Source: Thiocapsa roseilacustris
GTDB lineage: Bacteria; Pseudomonadota; Gammaproteobacteria; Chromatiales; Chromatiaceae
Length of the DNA stretch: 64,000 nt
Assembly (NCBI RefSeq): GCF_041903755.1
Contig: NZ_JBBWVE010000003.1
Location: forward strand, 181,157 to 245,156
Direction of reading: 5' to 3'
Both the position numbers and the translations under genes were made by a program. A model generated the notes under the pieces. The model worked only from the letters and a program-made list of their open reading frames with translations, had not been told where the DNA came from and ran no database searches. Below are positions 38,660-46,783 of the stretch, piece after piece. The first letter of the stretch is position 1. Each line of letters opens with the position of its first letter.

Positions 38660-40066
38660 TTACAACTGCGTGTCGCCCTTCAGACCGATCGAGAACTGCT
38701 CCAGATAGGCGTTTGGCCGGCTGCCGTCGTAGTCGATGCCGTCGATGAATCCGGTTTGCGTCGGTTTAAATCCGGTCTCCGCGTCGAAGTCCGGGAAGTC
38801 GGACGCCTCCATCAGGCCGTCGGCGATCAGCGACTCGGCCGCCCGGCGGTAGAGATCGGGCCGATAGACCTGCTTGGCCGTCGCCATGTACCAGTCGTCG
38901 GACTTGGGCTCGGCAATCTGGCCCCAACGGCGCATCTGGGTGAGATACCAAACGGCATCCGAGTAATAGGGGTAACTCGCGTTGTGGCGGAAGAAGACGT
39001 TGAAGTCCGGAACCTCGCGGCTGTCGCCTTTCTCGTACTCGAAGGTGCCGGTCATGGACGCGGCGATGACCGCCTCGTCCGCGCCGACATAGTTCGGCCG
39101 CGACAGAATCTTGACCGCCTCGGCCCGGTTGGCGTTGTCGTTCTCGTCGAGCCATTTGGCTGCCCGCAGCATTGCTTTGACGATCCGCACGGAGGTATTG
39201 GGATTGGCCTCGACGAACCCGGCGGTCATGCCGAAGACCTTCTCCGGGTTGTACGGCCAGATCTCGTGGTCCGTGATCACGGGGACGCCGATGCCCATAA
39301 AGACCGCCTGCTGGTTCCAAGGCTCGCCGACGCAGTAGCCGTCGATCGTTCCGGACTCCATGGTGGCGGGCATCTGCGGGGGCGGAGTGACCGAAAGCAG
39401 AACATCCGCATCGATCTGCCCGTCGGTGTTGTTCTTATGGGGTGCGTAGTAGCCGGGGTGCAGTCCGCCGGCGGCGAGCCAGTAGCGCAGCTCGTAGTTG
39501 TGCGTCGAGACCGGGAAAACCATGCCCATCTTGAAGGGCTTGCCCGCGGCCTTGAAGCTCTCCACGACGGGCTTGAGCGCATCGGCCTTGATCGGATGCT
39601 CGGGACGGCCGTCGGCCATCTTCGGGACGTGCGGCTTCATCTGCTCCCACACCGCGTTCGAGACGGTGACGGCGTTCCCGTTCAGGTCCATGCTGAGCGG
39701 GGTGACGATCGCCGCTTCGGTCCCGAAGCCGATGGTTGCGGCCAAGGGCTGGCCGGCAAGCATGTGGGCGCCGTCGAGCTGGCCGTCGATGACGCGATCG
39801 AGCAGTACCTTCCAATTGGCCTGAGCCTCCAAGGTGACAAAGAGATCTTCGTCCTCGAAGAAGCCTTTCTCGTAGGCGATGGCGAGCGGTGCCATATCGG
39901 TGAGCTTGATGAAGCCGAGCTTGAGGTCCTCCTTCTCGGGCGGGCCGAGCGGCTCGGCGGATGCGCCGGCCGCCAGGCTCAGCACGAGCGCAGCGATGCC
40001 GGCTGCGGCAAGGCGTGTCGGCAGGGCGCCGCAGGTCGGTCGGTCGAGTCTGTCTTGATCGCGCAT
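38660..40066 (-). CDS. nrtA: Periplasmic nitrate-binding protein
   Basis: I start at ATG 40066 (AGAGG 6 nt upstream; 468 residues). It has a signal peptide (LAAAGIAALVLSLAAGASA). The NrtA/CmpA core follows: LKLGFIKLTDMAPLAIAYEKGFF, DGQLDGAHMLAGQPLAATIGFG, LDLNGNAVTVSNAVW, YCVGEPWNQQAV. It captures nitrate (or nitrite/cyanate) for NrtBD. First gene of the operon; its leader carries an intrinsic terminator at 40126-40175. Confidence 0.93.
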   Translation of the reverse strand: MRDQDRLDRPTCGALPTRLAAAGIAALVLSLAAGASAEPLGPPEKEDLKLGFIKLTDMAPLAIAYEKGFFEDEDLFVTLEAQANWKVLLDRVIDGQLDGAHMLAGQPLAATIGFGTEAAIVTPLSMDLNGNAVTVSNAVWEQMKPHVPKMADGRPEHPIKADALKPVVESFKAAGKPFKMGMVFPVSTHNYELRYWLAAGGLHPGYYAPHKNNTDGQIDADVLLSVTPPPQMPATMESGTIDGYCVGEPWNQQAVFMGIGVPVITDHEIWPYNPEKVFGMTAGFVEANPNTSVRIVKAMLRAAKWLDENDNANRAEAVKILSRPNYVGADEAVIAASMTGTFEYEKGDSREVPDFNVFFRHNASYPYYSDAVWYLTQMRRWGQIAEPKSDDWYMATAKQVYRPDLYRRAAESLIADGLMEASDFPDFDAETGFKPTQTGFIDGIDYDGSRPNAYLEQFSIGLKGDTQL

Positions 40067-40125
40067 GTTGACCTCTGTCGATAGCAGTACATGAAACGGA
40101 AACCTGAAAACGAAAACCCACAACG

Positions 40126-40175
40126 AAAAAAGGCGTCCACCAGGCAACGCTGCGCGTTGCACGATGGACGCCTTT
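40126..40175 (-). terminator. Leader terminator (attenuator) upstream of nrtA
   Basis: On the minus strand an 11-bp outer stem (40165-40175 with 40129-40139), a small internal loop and a 7-bp inner stem (40154-40160 with 40144-40150, loop 3 nt) are followed by a run of six T. The structure ends about 60 nt before the nrtA start. A strong terminator in front of a nitrate operon, with nasT upstream, is the known architecture for ANTAR-protein antitermination. The two ANTAR-binding hexaloop hairpins were not assigned with confidence. Confidence 0.85.
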
Positions 40176-40767
40176 GTCCGTTGACATGGCCGCCATGACC
40201 ATGCCGAAACTGCTCTTTGATTCGACGATCGGGCGGATTCGACGACCGGTCGTTGCGACCACACATGGGTCGACCTGGTCTGATTATTAGAGGCGCCGCT
40301 CTTGCCTACAGGCTCGGAGGGGCGTCGTCCAATTGGATCACAATCATTGGGGCCACGATCTTCCGATCAGCCCGCCGTTGGGTGATCGACGAGGGCTAGT
40401 AAGCATAATCGATGCCATAAAGCCAGAGAGCGGTCGCACTCATCAAGCCGCAAGAGCTACATCATTGATTAATCTGTGGAGTTTTGCCGATATTCGAGAA
40501 CACTGTCGTCGGCGCAGGCGATCCGGCGCACTCGCGTGGCCGTTCCGCCCCGCTCTTCCTTGGTGCGCATCGACCTGCCACGCACCAAGACGAACGGCTC
40601 AAAGGGCGTCTCTTAGGAACGATTCAAGATCAACATGGACAGGTCAATTGAACAAAGCGCAGCGTGACCAACCTCTTTCTGTGATGCCGGCGCGGGTCGG
40701 GCACACTGCGCTTTGTCCAACCTACGACCTATGCATTGCGTATAGATTCCTTATTTAATCAATGACC
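40176..40767 (-). promoter_or_regulatory. Promoter and leader region of the nitrate operon
   Basis: About 590 bp without a gene lie between the attenuator and the repeat behind nasT. The nrtA promoter and the antitermination target hairpins must lie here. One candidate hexaloop with A at position 1 and G at 4 (accggt, 40244-40249) has only a 3-bp closing stem. A copy of the gatgccggcgcgggt-type repeat is at about 40682-40730. Confidence 0.5.
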
Positions 40768-40853
40768 TAAACCGAGTAATGCCGACGTATCAAGTACCCG
40801 CATCGCCGCAACCAAACCCCGAAGCAACCCGACACGTGCTGAACGCGGTTTAA
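40768..40853. repeat. Family 1 element, copy 8
   Basis: 86 bp with left end TAAACCGAG (one mismatch) and right end CGCGGTTTAA. Bases 40850-40852 provide the TAA stop of nasT. Confidence 0.8.
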
Positions 40854-41431
40854 GGCGCAAAGAGCTCGGACGCCGAAATCACACTCTCGGCAATCTCAGC
40901 CAGTTTCTTGTTCTTACGCATCGCCAGCCGCCGCATCGCCTGGAAAGCCGCGTCCTCGGACAGTCCCTGCTGTGCCATGATGATCCCTTTGGCGCGCTCG
41001 ATGAGCTTGCGCTCGGCCAGCTTGCTGCGAGTCTCCAGAAGCTCCTTCTCCAACGCCTGAAACTGGCTGAACCGCGCCATTGCCGCCTCGACGATCGGCC
41101 GAACACGCCGCCGCTCGATCCCGTCGACGACATAGGCGCTTACACCGGCCTCGATCGCCCGACGGATGCTCTCGTTGGCGTCGTCCTGCGTGAACATCAC
41201 CATGGGGCGTGGCTGATGCGCCTGAACGGTGCGCAGGTTCTCCAGGGTATCCCGGCTCGGCGAGTCGATATCGATCAGCACCACGTCAGGTGCATAACGC
41301 GCCACGGCGCTCAAAAGTCCCTCGTCCGGATCCACACAGGCCACCACGTCGAACCCCTCCGCGCTCAAGGCCGGCCCGAGCACCTCGCGTCGGTCCGGAC
41401 GCGCGTCCACAAGCATGATTCGGATGGACAT
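40850..41431 (-). CDS. nasT: NasT-type response regulator with ANTAR RNA-binding domain
   Basis: The 193-residue protein has an N-terminal receiver domain (IMLVDARPDRREVL; VVLIDIDSPSRDTL with the acceptor-type Asp; residues 1-120). The C-terminal ANTAR domain (about 125-190) reads KLAERKLIERAKGIIMAQQGLSEDAAFQAMRRLAMRKNKKLAEIAE. NasT binds leader RNA and prevents terminator formation in nitrate operons when NasS releases it. The nrt-nir-nas operon with its leader terminator lies directly downstream on the same strand. The stop codon is contributed by a family 1 repeat. Confidence 0.92.
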   Translation of the reverse strand: MSIRIMLVDARPDRREVLGPALSAEGFDVVACVDPDEGLLSAVARYAPDVVLIDIDSPSRDTLENLRTVQAHQPRPMVMFTQDDANESIRRAIEAGVSAYVVDGIERRRVRPIVEAAMARFSQFQALEKELLETRSKLAERKLIERAKGIIMAQQGLSEDAAFQAMRRLAMRKNKKLAEIAESVISASELFAP

Positions 41432-41853
41432 CGGGGACTGCTCCGAGAGAAAACCAACAATCGGCTCAGCAGATCACCTACGCAAACAGCGCGCCAGAGT
41501 CGCCCCGGCTGTGCATGCCGGTGTGGATCGTCGAGCCCGAGGAGGATGTGCCGAGACGTCCTTCGCTTGAGATGCTTCGACGGCTTTTTGGAAGATTCAG
41601 GTTATTCGCTTGCGACTCTGGAGAAGGATCAAACACCATCAAGCCAGTGGGATGTTCCGCAGATCAAGGCGAATCTGCTGGTCGAAAACGACTTTGACGC
41701 GCCTTGACCGAACCCAGGCGTGCTTCGCCGATGGCGCACATCCCGATCCGACGCGCTAAACTGATGGGGCTTCATCCGCATCCGCAGCTGCTGTGCTCGC
41801 GGACGATGACTGCACACTGTCCTTCGTGTCGGAGAGAAACGGGAGATTGGTCG
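41432..41853. other. Divergent promoter region
   Basis: About 420 bp lie between nasT (leftward) and the cyclic-nucleotide-domain gene (rightward). Frames here are weak. The longer plus-strand frame upstream of 41854 could extend that protein by up to 50 residues. Confidence 0.4.
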
Positions 41854-42336
41854 ATGAATCAGATGGATCGGGCGGCATTGGTGCGCAGCTCGGTGCTCGG
41901 CACCGAGCTCGACGAGAAGGAAGCGTCGATTCTGGCGGAGTGCATGGGTCTCGTCAGGCTGACCAACGGCGAGTTGCTGGTTTCCGAGGACGAGCAGCGG
42001 CGCACCCTGTTTCTGCTGGCGGAGGGGCGTCTGTGCGTCTGCAAGACGGTCGGTGGGGTCGAGGAGTCTCTCTATCGGATGCGTCCGGGCGAGTGCGCCG
42101 GGACCCGTGCCTTCGTCGACGGCTCCGCGCGCAAGGCGGCCTTGCGCTCGGAGGATGACAGCAGCGTGCTGACACTGGAGCCCGATGATTTCGAGGCACT
42201 GGTCGAGCCCCATCCGCGCCTGGTCTACAAGGTTATGCGTGCGATCTTCCGTGTCACCCACACGAACCTAATGCGTGTCAACCGCGAGCGCACCGAGCTC
42301 GCGAACTACATGCACAAGACGGGCGGGCGCTATTGA
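41854..42336 (+). CDS. Crp/Fnr-type sensor domain protein without DNA-binding domain
   Basis: I chose ATG 41854 (160 residues) because GGGAG lies 9 nt upstream. The sequence LGTELDEKEASILAECMGLVRLTNGELLVSEDEQRRTLFLLAEGRLCVCK...LYRMRPGECAGTRAFVDG follows the cyclic-nucleotide-binding beta-barrel pattern. The usual phosphate-binding RxA cassette is not clear (the nearest match is GTRAFVDGSARKAALRS). After the C-helix-like end there is no helix-turn-helix. It may act as a protein partner or sense a non-nucleotide ligand. An alternative start at 41806 would add CPSCRRETGDW with a CxxC. It is divergent from nasT. Confidence 0.65.
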   Translation: MNQMDRAALVRSSVLGTELDEKEASILAECMGLVRLTNGELLVSEDEQRRTLFLLAEGRLCVCKTVGGVEESLYRMRPGECAGTRAFVDGSARKAALRSEDDSSVLTLEPDDFEALVEPHPRLVYKVMRAIFRVTHTNLMRVNRERTELANYMHKTGGRY

Positions 42337-42346
42337 TTCGGGGATT

Positions 42347-42478
42347 GCGGCAACCATCCGGTCTTGGGTTGATGCCGAGTGACATGACGGCGTCGAGAGT
42401 GCGCCGAAGGGTGCAGTGCTCGATGTGCTTGATCCCCTTGCGCGCGGACTCCTTCCACTCAATCCGGTCGGAGGCCAT
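42347..42478 (-). pseudogene. Truncated RelE/ParE-type toxin gene
   Basis: ATG 42478 overlaps the antitoxin gene by 20 bp, the usual arrangement. The product MASDRIEWKESARKGIKHIE...SLGINPRPDGCR matches the first half of RelE/ParE toxins. After GCR the expected C-terminal half with the catalytic or basic residues is missing, and the sequence runs into the 3' end of the plus-strand gene. Probably inactive. Confidence 0.65.
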
Positions 42479-42665
42479 CGCGTTCTAGCTCATCCATGAC
42501 TGCCTCGCGGGAAAGGGTTGGCTCACCGGGGCGCTCGGCGACGATGGCCAAGTCCGCGAGATCCTCGATCAGCGACCCGTATTTTTCGATCGGCAACACG
42601 ACGACCTTGTGATGTCCGTTGGCGTCCGTGATGGACTCGGGATGAAAGGCGTGCTTGGCGGTCAC
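42459..42665 (-). CDS. Antitoxin of a type II toxin-antitoxin pair
   Basis: The start is GTG 42665 with GGAG 7 nt upstream (68 residues). The sequence MTAKHAFHPESITDANGHHKVVVLPIEKYGSLIEDLADLAIVAERPGEPT resembles Phd/YefM/RelB-like antitoxins with the conserved ITDANGHHKAVVLP and EDLADLA blocks. The partner toxin gene downstream is truncated, so this may be an orphan antitoxin. Confidence 0.7.
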   Translation of the reverse strand: MTAKHAFHPESITDANGHHKVVVLPIEKYGSLIEDLADLAIVAERPGEPTLSREAVMDELERDGLRPD

Positions 42666-42798
42666 GAGAGGCTCCGGGAAACCGTAGGAGGTGGCAAACA
42701 TAGCCCATGGCAGGTACCGAGACAACGAGGCGTGTTATGGGTTGGTCCCGGGGAGCACAAGGGTGTTGAGTCGGCCGGCACTCCAAGGCTCAACATTC

Positions 42799-44163
42799 CT
42801 AGCGGATCCACAAGGTCTTGGTGTTGACGAACTCATGGATGCCGAGCGCGCCGAGCTCGCGTCCGTAGCCCGACTCCTTGATCCCGCCGAAGGGCAGGCG
42901 CGGGTCGCTCTTGACCAGACCGTTGACGAAGGCGCATCCGCAGGCCATCCGGCGTGCAAAACACTCGCCGCGCGCGCTGTCGCGTGTCCAGACGCTGCCG
43001 CCGAGCCCGAACCGGGTGTCGTTGGCGATCTCAAGCGCCTCGCCCTCGTCGGCCGTGCGCAGGACGGCCGCGACGGGACCGAACAGCTCGTCGTCGTAGG
43101 CCGGCATGCCGGGTCCGACGGCATCGAGCAAGGTCGCCGCGTAGAACCAGCCGGGGCGGTCCAATGGCTGTCCGCCGAGGATTAGGCGTGCCCCGGCGTC
43201 GAGGCTCGCCACCACTTGCTCATGGAGTGTGTCGCGAAGATCCGCACGTGCGAGCGGTGCCAAGGTCGTCTTCGGGTCCAGGGGATCACCCGGAACCAGC
43301 GCCTCGATTGCGGTGCGCAGCTGCGCGACGAACGTCTCCGCGATCGCGTCGACGACGATGAAGCGCTTGGCCGCGATACAGCTCTGGCCGGCGTTCATGA
43401 AACGCGAGCGCACGGCGGTCGCGACAGCCTCGTCGAGGTCGGCGTCTTCCAGCACCACGAAGGCGTCGGAGCCGCCGAGCTCGAGTACCGTCCGCTTGAG
43501 GTTCTCGCCGGCGATGGACGCGACCCGTCGGCCCGCCGCGTCGCTGCCCGTGAGGCTCACGCCGCGCACGCGCGGGTCGGCGACGACACCTTCCGCGCGG
43601 CGGGCATTGATCAGCAGCGTGCGGAAGACCCCGTCCGGGGCGCCCGCGTCCTCGAACAGCCGATCGATCTCCAAGGCGCAGCGCGGGACGTTCGAGGCAT
43701 GCTTGAGCAGAACCGGATTAACCGCCGCGATTGCGGGTGCGGCGCAGCGAAACACCTGCCAGAACGGGAAGTTCCAGGGCATCACGGCGAGCACGGGTCC
43801 CAGCGGCTGATGGACGACCATGCTGCACGAGGCATCGGAGGCGATCGGCTCGTCGGCGAGCAGTCGTTCGGCGTTCTCGGCGTAGTAGTCGCAAACCAGC
43901 GCGCACTTGCCGATCTCGGCCTCGGCCTCGCCGATCAGCTTGCCCATCTCCAAGGTCATCCATCGGGCCAAATCACGCGTTCGGGTGCGGAGGAGCTCGG
44001 CGACCTCATGCAGCAGACGCGCGCGCTCGGCGACGGGCCGGTCGCCCCAGGCGGATGCGGCCCGTGCCGCCGCGTCGAGCGCGGCCTCCAGCGCGGTCTC
44101 GTCGATCGTCTCGATCTGCTCCAGGGACGCGCCGGTGTACGGGTTGATCGATTGTAACGGCAT
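42799..44163 (-). CDS. gabD: NAD(P)-dependent succinate-semialdehyde dehydrogenase family protein
   Basis: The 454-residue aldehyde dehydrogenase has the oxyanion Asn block PWNFPFWQ (about residue 130), the catalytic Glu block VLELGGSDAFVV (about 232) and the catalytic Cys block NAGQSCIAAKRF (about 266). PFGGIKESGYGRELG ends the protein. SINPYTGASLEQ at the N-terminus and the length fit the Sad/GabD succinate-semialdehyde dehydrogenases. GGAGGAG precedes ATG 44163. Exact substrate is inferred. Confidence 0.85.
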   Translation of the reverse strand: MPLQSINPYTGASLEQIETIDETALEAALDAAARAASAWGDRPVAERARLLHEVAELLRTRTRDLARWMTLEMGKLIGEAEAEIGKCALVCDYYAENAERLLADEPIASDASCSMVVHQPLGPVLAVMPWNFPFWQVFRCAAPAIAAVNPVLLKHASNVPRCALEIDRLFEDAGAPDGVFRTLLINARRAEGVVADPRVRGVSLTGSDAAGRRVASIAGENLKRTVLELGGSDAFVVLEDADLDEAVATAVRSRFMNAGQSCIAAKRFIVVDAIAETFVAQLRTAIEALVPGDPLDPKTTLAPLARADLRDTLHEQVVASLDAGARLILGGQPLDRPGWFYAATLLDAVGPGMPAYDDELFGPVAAVLRTADEGEALEIANDTRFGLGGSVWTRDSARGECFARRMACGCAFVNGLVKSDPRLPFGGIKESGYGRELGALGIHEFVNTKTLWIR

Positions 44164-44525
44164 CGGGGTGTCTCCTCCGTTTCGGTCGGCCGGGTCCGAG
44201 AATGGACCCTTTCCGGTTTGAACCGCAACGACGCAGAGTGTGCACGGGCGCGTTGCAGCCGGCCGACGTGTCCGTCGGCAGCCGGATCGTCCTCGGCAAG
44301 GTGCCTCGGCGATGGCGGTCGGCGCGGGTGTGGGGCTCTATGCGCGGATCGAGCGGCTCGGGTGACCGCGATGCAGCGGCGTTCGGCGACATCCGCGAGC
44401 GCTTCGATTCTCCTGTACGATAGTCTCCTTCCGATAGCAAACCGACCGTCCGGCATTACCGTTGCCTACGCCTTCGGGTATGCATTTGTGTGCGGCAAAC
44501 CCGGATCGAACCGAGTGAATGACTC
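44164..44525. other. Intergenic, divergent promoters
   Basis: About 360 bp between the aldehyde dehydrogenase and the transporter; no gene, repeat or RNA structure recognised. Confidence 0.4.
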
Positions 44526-45776
44526 ATGTCGATGGTCCTGATCGTCTTCTTCGTGGTCTATCTGGGGATGATGCTCGGTCACCTGCCGTGGCTGAAGGTC
44601 GACCGTGCGTCCATCGCCTTGGGCGGCGCCATCGCCCTGCTCGCCACTGCCGAGCTGACCCAGAGCCAAGCCCTCGCGAGCATCGATTTCAGCACACTCG
44701 GTATGCTCTTCGGCCTCATGCTGATCTCGATCCAGCTCGAGCTGTCCGGGTTCTATGGGTCGCTGTCCGCAGCGGTGACTCGAATCCAGGCCAGTCCGCC
44801 CGTCTTGCTTGCGTCGCTGACGGCAGTGGTCGGGGTGATGTCGGCATTCCTCACCAACGACGTGGTGGCCGTCGCCATGACCCCGGTCGTGTTGTCGATC
44901 AGTCTGCAGCGGCGTATGAACCCGGTCCCCTTCCTGTTGGCCATCGCCTTTGCCGCCAATGCCGGGTCGGTGGCCACGCTCATCGGCAGCCCCCAGAACA
45001 TGCTCATCGGCGAACGGCTCCACCTGTCCTTTGCCGGCTTTATGGGGTATGCGGCGATACCCGCTGTCCTCTCTCTGGTCGTTGTTTGGCTTGTTCTGGT
45101 CGTGGCCTACCGCGGACGCTGGCAGCTCGATCGACTGGATGCGGCGCAACGCGTCGACACTGCCGAGTCAACCGGCGAAACGCCTCGATTCGACGGCTGG
45201 GAGACCCTGAAGGGGCTGTTGGTCCTGGGCTTTATCCTCTACGCCTTCATCTTTACGGATTGGAATCGCGGGCTGGTGGCAGCCAGCGCGGGCGCCTTCA
45301 TGCTGTTCAACGCCCGCTTCGTCTCGCGCACGATGCTGCACCGTGTCGATTGGGATCTGCTGATCCTGTTCATCGGCCTGTTCGTCGTCAACGGCGCCAT
45401 CCAGGACAGCGGGTTGCCGCAACAATTGGTCGGCGATCTGAAGGCGGCAGGGTTCGATCTGCAGCACAGCGGCGTGCTTTATGCGTTGACCGCAGTGCTG
45501 AGCGACATCGTCTCGAACGTGCCGACGGTCATGCTGCTCCTGCCCTATGCCGGCGATCCGCAGGCCGGACCCTTGATCGCCTTGGCCAGCGGGCTCTCCA
45601 GCAACCTCATCATCATCGGCAGCCTGGCCAACATCATCGTGGTCGATGCGGCAAACGCGAAAGGGTTCAACATCTCGTTCTGGGAGTTTGCCAAGGCGGG
45701 CATCCCGATCGCGCTGACCACGTTGCTCATCGCCTGGGTCTGGGTGCGCTATCTGATGGATCTCGTGACGACGTAG
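44526..45776 (+). CDS. SLC13/ArsB-type anion transporter
   Basis: This 416-residue integral membrane protein has about 10-11 helices. The family hallmarks are the two pseudo-symmetric hairpins: FLTNDVVAVAMTPVV...AANAGSVATLIGSPQNMLIGE (about residues 117-165) and SDIVSNVPTVMLLLP...SGLSSNLIIIGSLANIIV (about 325-380). These are the SNT/GSPQN substrate and sodium motifs of the ion-transporter superfamily. Citrate/dicarboxylate, sulfate or arsenite are all possible substrates; no ars genes are nearby. Confidence 0.85.
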   Translation: MSMVLIVFFVVYLGMMLGHLPWLKVDRASIALGGAIALLATAELTQSQALASIDFSTLGMLFGLMLISIQLELSGFYGSLSAAVTRIQASPPVLLASLTAVVGVMSAFLTNDVVAVAMTPVVLSISLQRRMNPVPFLLAIAFAANAGSVATLIGSPQNMLIGERLHLSFAGFMGYAAIPAVLSLVVVWLVLVVAYRGRWQLDRLDAAQRVDTAESTGETPRFDGWETLKGLLVLGFILYAFIFTDWNRGLVAASAGAFMLFNARFVSRTMLHRVDWDLLILFIGLFVVNGAIQDSGLPQQLVGDLKAAGFDLQHSGVLYALTAVLSDIVSNVPTVMLLLPYAGDPQAGPLIALASGLSSNLIIIGSLANIIVVDAANAKGFNISFWEFAKAGIPIALTTLLIAWVWVRYLMDLVTT

Positions 45777-45919
45777 ATCGGCGTCTCGAGAGCCGGACGT
45801 GAGCGCCCGCCGGGCCGAGCGCCTTCGGCGCGCGCCTCGCGTGCAGGCTGGCTTGACACCGGTCTTCGTTGCATCCCTGCGGCTCGTCGACGAGACCAAG
45901 ACGCCGCCGCCGAGCCCCG

Positions 45920-46783
45920 CTACCCCTTGCCGCCCGCATTCTCCTTGCTCTGCGCCGCGTGGTATTCGCGCCGGATCCGGTCGAGATCGACCGTGGGCTT
46001 GGGGTATTCGAGGTGCAACGCGTCCAGGGTGTCGGCGATGATGCCGGCGACGGCCAGGTTGCGGAACCACTTGTGGTCGCAGGGGATGGTGAACCAGGGT
46101 GCGTGCGGTGTCGAGGTGCGCTCCAGGGCCTCGTTGAAGGCGGCCAGATAGTCGTCGAAGAATTCGCGCTCCCGGTAATCGGAATCGCTGATCTTCCACT
46201 GACGGTCGGGATCCTCCAGCCGCTCCGCGAAGCGCTTGAGCTGCTCCTCTTTGGAGACGACCAGGCAAAACTTGAGGATGGTCGTGCCGTTCTCGATGTG
46301 AAGCAGGCGCTCCCACTCGTTGATCAGGTCGTAACGCCGCTCCCAGACCTTGCGCGGTACCAGGTTATGCACCCGGGTGACCAGCACGTCCTCGTAGTGC
46401 GAGCGGTTGAAGACCGCCACCTCGCCCTTGGCCGGTGCATGCGGGTGAATGCGCCACAGGAAGTCGTGCGCTGCCTCCACGGCCGTGGGCGCCTTGAATC
46501 CCTGGACCCTGCAGCCCTGAGGATCCATGCCGGAGATCACGTGCCAGCACACGCCGTCCTTGCCTGCGGCATCCAGGCCCTGGAGCACGATGAGAAGTGA
46601 ATGCGCGTTGTCCCCGTACATCTTGCGCTGCAATGCACCGATCCTGGCCTTAACCGATTCCAACGCACGTGCGCGATCGGTGTGCGCGATCTCCTGCCCC
46701 GGTTCGCCTGTGTAGGCCGGATCGAATTGCTCGAGATGCACCTTTGCACCCGGTTCGACGATCAGCGTCTTGATGTCGTTCAC
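45920..46783 (-). CDS. ppk2: Polyphosphate kinase 2
   Basis: I start at GTG 46783 (AGGGG upstream); it overlaps the stop of the P-type ATPase gene in GTGA, so the two are translationally coupled. The 287-residue protein has Walker A GLDAAGKDGVCWHV (about residue 70), the Walker B-like FNRSHYEDVLV (about 133) and the lid region with RRYDLINEWERLL. These are PPK2 signatures. PPK2 enzymes transfer phosphate from polyphosphate to NDP or NMP, making ATP or GTP. Coupling to a proton-pumping ATPase suggests polyphosphate-driven ATP supply to the pump (inference). Confidence 0.93.
   Translation of the reverse strand: MNDIKTLIVEPGAKVHLEQFDPAYTGEPGQEIAHTDRARALESVKARIGALQRKMYGDNAHSLLIVLQGLDAAGKDGVCWHVISGMDPQGCRVQGFKAPTAVEAAHDFLWRIHPHAPAKGEVAVFNRSHYEDVLVTRVHNLVPRKVWERRYDLINEWERLLHIENGTTILKFCLVVSKEEQLKRFAERLEDPDRQWKISDSDYREREFFDDYLAAFNEALERTSTPHAPWFTIPCDHKWFRNLAVAGIIADTLDALHLEYPKPTVDLDRIRREYHAAQSKENAGGKG

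Noticed and set aside
40176..40400. Sigma-54 promoter (cgtggccccaatgattgt on the minus strand)
   Set aside because: The spacing between the GG and the downstream TG/GC element is wrong for the -24/-12 consensus.
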